Assembly: GCA_028694095.1 (NCBI GenBank)
Contig: JAQUTZ010000009.1
Location: 1 to 15,106 of the forward strand
DNA length: 15,106 nucleotides
Reading direction: 5' to 3'
Source: Minisyncoccota bacterium
GTDB lineage: Bacteria > Patescibacteriota > Minisyncoccia > Minisyncoccales > MHMH01
Shown here: piece after piece, positions 14,370 through 15,106 of the stretch
Layout: the number at the start of each line of letters is the position of its first letter
How positions within the stretch are numbered: the first letter of the stretch is position 1
The notes under the pieces: generated by a model
Databases searched by the model: none
Told to the model about the DNA's origin: nothing
The model's input: only the letters and a program-made list of their open reading frames with translations
Position numbers and translations under genes: made by a program

Positions 14370-15106
14370 TTATTTTATCGAATAGTTAATTATCTTATAG
14401 GCCAGCTTGGCTGCCAGAAAATCGGGCGAGGCCAGGCCGGGTATGGGGTCCAGCTCAACCACGTCTGCTCCCACTATGTTTTTATTTTTCGATACTTCTT
14501 TTATTAAATTCAGGACTTCGTACCAGCCGAGGCCTCCGGGCTCCGGAGTGCCCGTGGAAGGCATTATCGAGGGATCCAATCCGTCCAGATCAAGGGTTAT
14601 GTAAACGTTGCCAGTAAGAGTGGCAATGATTTTTTCCAGGGGAAGTTCGGGGGCCATAAAAACGGTTTCTATCTTTTCCTTCTCGATGTATTCGGCGTCT
14701 TCCTGGGAAATACTTCTAATTCCCACCTGGGTTACCGGAACCCCCAAATCCCTCACTCTTCTGATAACCGCTCCGTGGTGATATTTTGTTCCCTCAAATT
14801 CGTCCCGCAAATCAGCGTGAGCGTCAATCTGCAATACGGATAAATCGGAATATTTTTCTTTAAAAGCCTGGACCGCTCCCAGAGTAATAGAGTGCTCCCC
14901 TCCGATCATTAAGGAAAACTTTCCATCCGCCAGCAACCGGCCCGTTATCTCTTTTATCCTTGCCATAGTGGCCTCCGGGGAATCCTTGGAAGGCTCCATA
15001 ATAGGCATAGTAAAAATGCCTTCTTTCGAAACATCCCTCCGGGTTTCAATATCGTAAAGCTCAAGGTGCCTGGAAGCCTCTATTATCGCCTGAGGCCCTT
15101 CCTTGG
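14370..15106 (-). CDS. speB: Agmatinase-type ureohydrolase (5' end cut by window)
   Basis: Mn-dependent ureohydrolase, probably agmatinase (agmatine to putrescine and urea). Motifs in order are GPQAIIEAS and HLELYDIETRRDV near the right edge, MIGGEHSITLG, QIDAHADLRDEFEGTKYHHGA, VGIRSI, YITLDLDGLDPSIMPSTGTP then EPGGLGWYEVL, and ADVVELDP. The metal ligands are present: His of GGEHS, D-x-H-x-D of DAHAD, and D-x-D of LDLDGLDP. The frame stays open and homologous through 15106, so the internal ATG at 15008 is not the start; roughly 40-50 residues are missing. The arrangement of the HHGA region and the TPEPGG ending fit agmatinase better than arginase or formimidoglutamase. No arginine decarboxylase is in view. 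It heads the visible part of an operon with the ECF S component, so polyamine or vitamin supply may be linked. Enzyme class secure; substrate likely. Confidence 0.9.
   Translation of the reverse strand, partial: KEGPQAIIEASRHLELYDIETRRDVSKEGIFTMPIMEPSKDSPEATMARIKEITGRLLADGKFSLMIGGEHSITLGAVQAFKEKYSDLSVLQIDAHADLRDEFEGTKYHHGAVIRRVRDLGVPVTQVGIRSISQEDAEYIEKEKIETVFMAPELPLEKIIATLTGNVYITLDLDGLDPSIMPSTGTPEPGGLGWYEVLNLIKEVSKNKNIVGADVVELDPIPGLASPDFLAAKLAYKIINYSIK

Noticed and set aside
14370..15008. Complete ureohydrolase starting at ATG 15008
   Set aside because: The same frame stays open to the window edge and encodes conserved family sequence (GPQAIIEAS, HLELYDIETRRDV), so the real start is outside.
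1..15106. tRNA, rRNA, CRISPR array, insertion sequence
   Set aside because: No cloverleaf-like segment in the short intergenic gaps, no regular direct repeats and no transposase-like sequence were seen by eye. A covariance-model scan was not possible here.

Overview
The window is a compact bacterial segment in which almost every gene lies on the minus strand, with overlapping or nearly abutting genes and few Shine-Dalgarno (SD) sequences. The gene content suggests a member of the Candidate Phyla Radiation (Patescibacteria, Parcubacteria-like). The signs are a VirD4/TraG-type ATPase with a C-terminal CxxC-x17-CxxC zinc motif beside a Trp-rich membrane protein, a fusion of sigma-70 region 4 with HARE-type winged helices, a shortened phosphoglycerate kinase and a RecJ-like DHH protein without an OB domain. 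This placement is inference from gene content, not from a tree. TGA ends secA, secF and a small plus-strand gene, so the recoded-UGA lineages (Gracilibacteria, Absconditabacteria) are unlikely.

Layout from right to left, in the direction of transcription. (1) 15106-13453: a 5'-truncated agmatinase-type ureohydrolase, an ECF transporter S component and a DUF1893 protein form a tight operon that ends at a strong hairpin terminator. (2) 13407-13142: the only plus-strand gene, encoding 42 residues, is driven by a consensus TTGACA-17-TATAAT promoter. It faces away from a GNAT acetyltransferase gene whose promoter is equally good. The two -35 boxes are the arms of one palindrome. (3) 12625-6698: secA, secD, metK and secF, that is, the Sec motor and its SecDF accessory with S-adenosylmethionine synthetase embedded between secD and secF. 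(4) 6668-449: the sigma-like/HARE protein, the Trp-rich membrane protein, the VirD4-like ATPase, pgk and the RecJ-like phosphoesterase run together to a terminator at 405-440. (5) 388-1: the start of an RNase H gene that continues past the left edge.

The strongest candidates for something undescribed are the 42-residue gene with its symmetric divergent promoter, and the regulator/membrane protein/ATPase module at 2642-6668, which looks like a membrane-anchored DNA- or protein-pumping machine of unknown role. Also notable are a PGK missing about 44 residues including the usual GGGxAxTF nucleotide-site segment, a MetK with Cys in place of the acidic residue of its second signature, and -35 boxes that contain the stop codon of the preceding gene, with very short predicted leaders. 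No tRNA, rRNA, CRISPR array, transposase or insertion sequence was seen.
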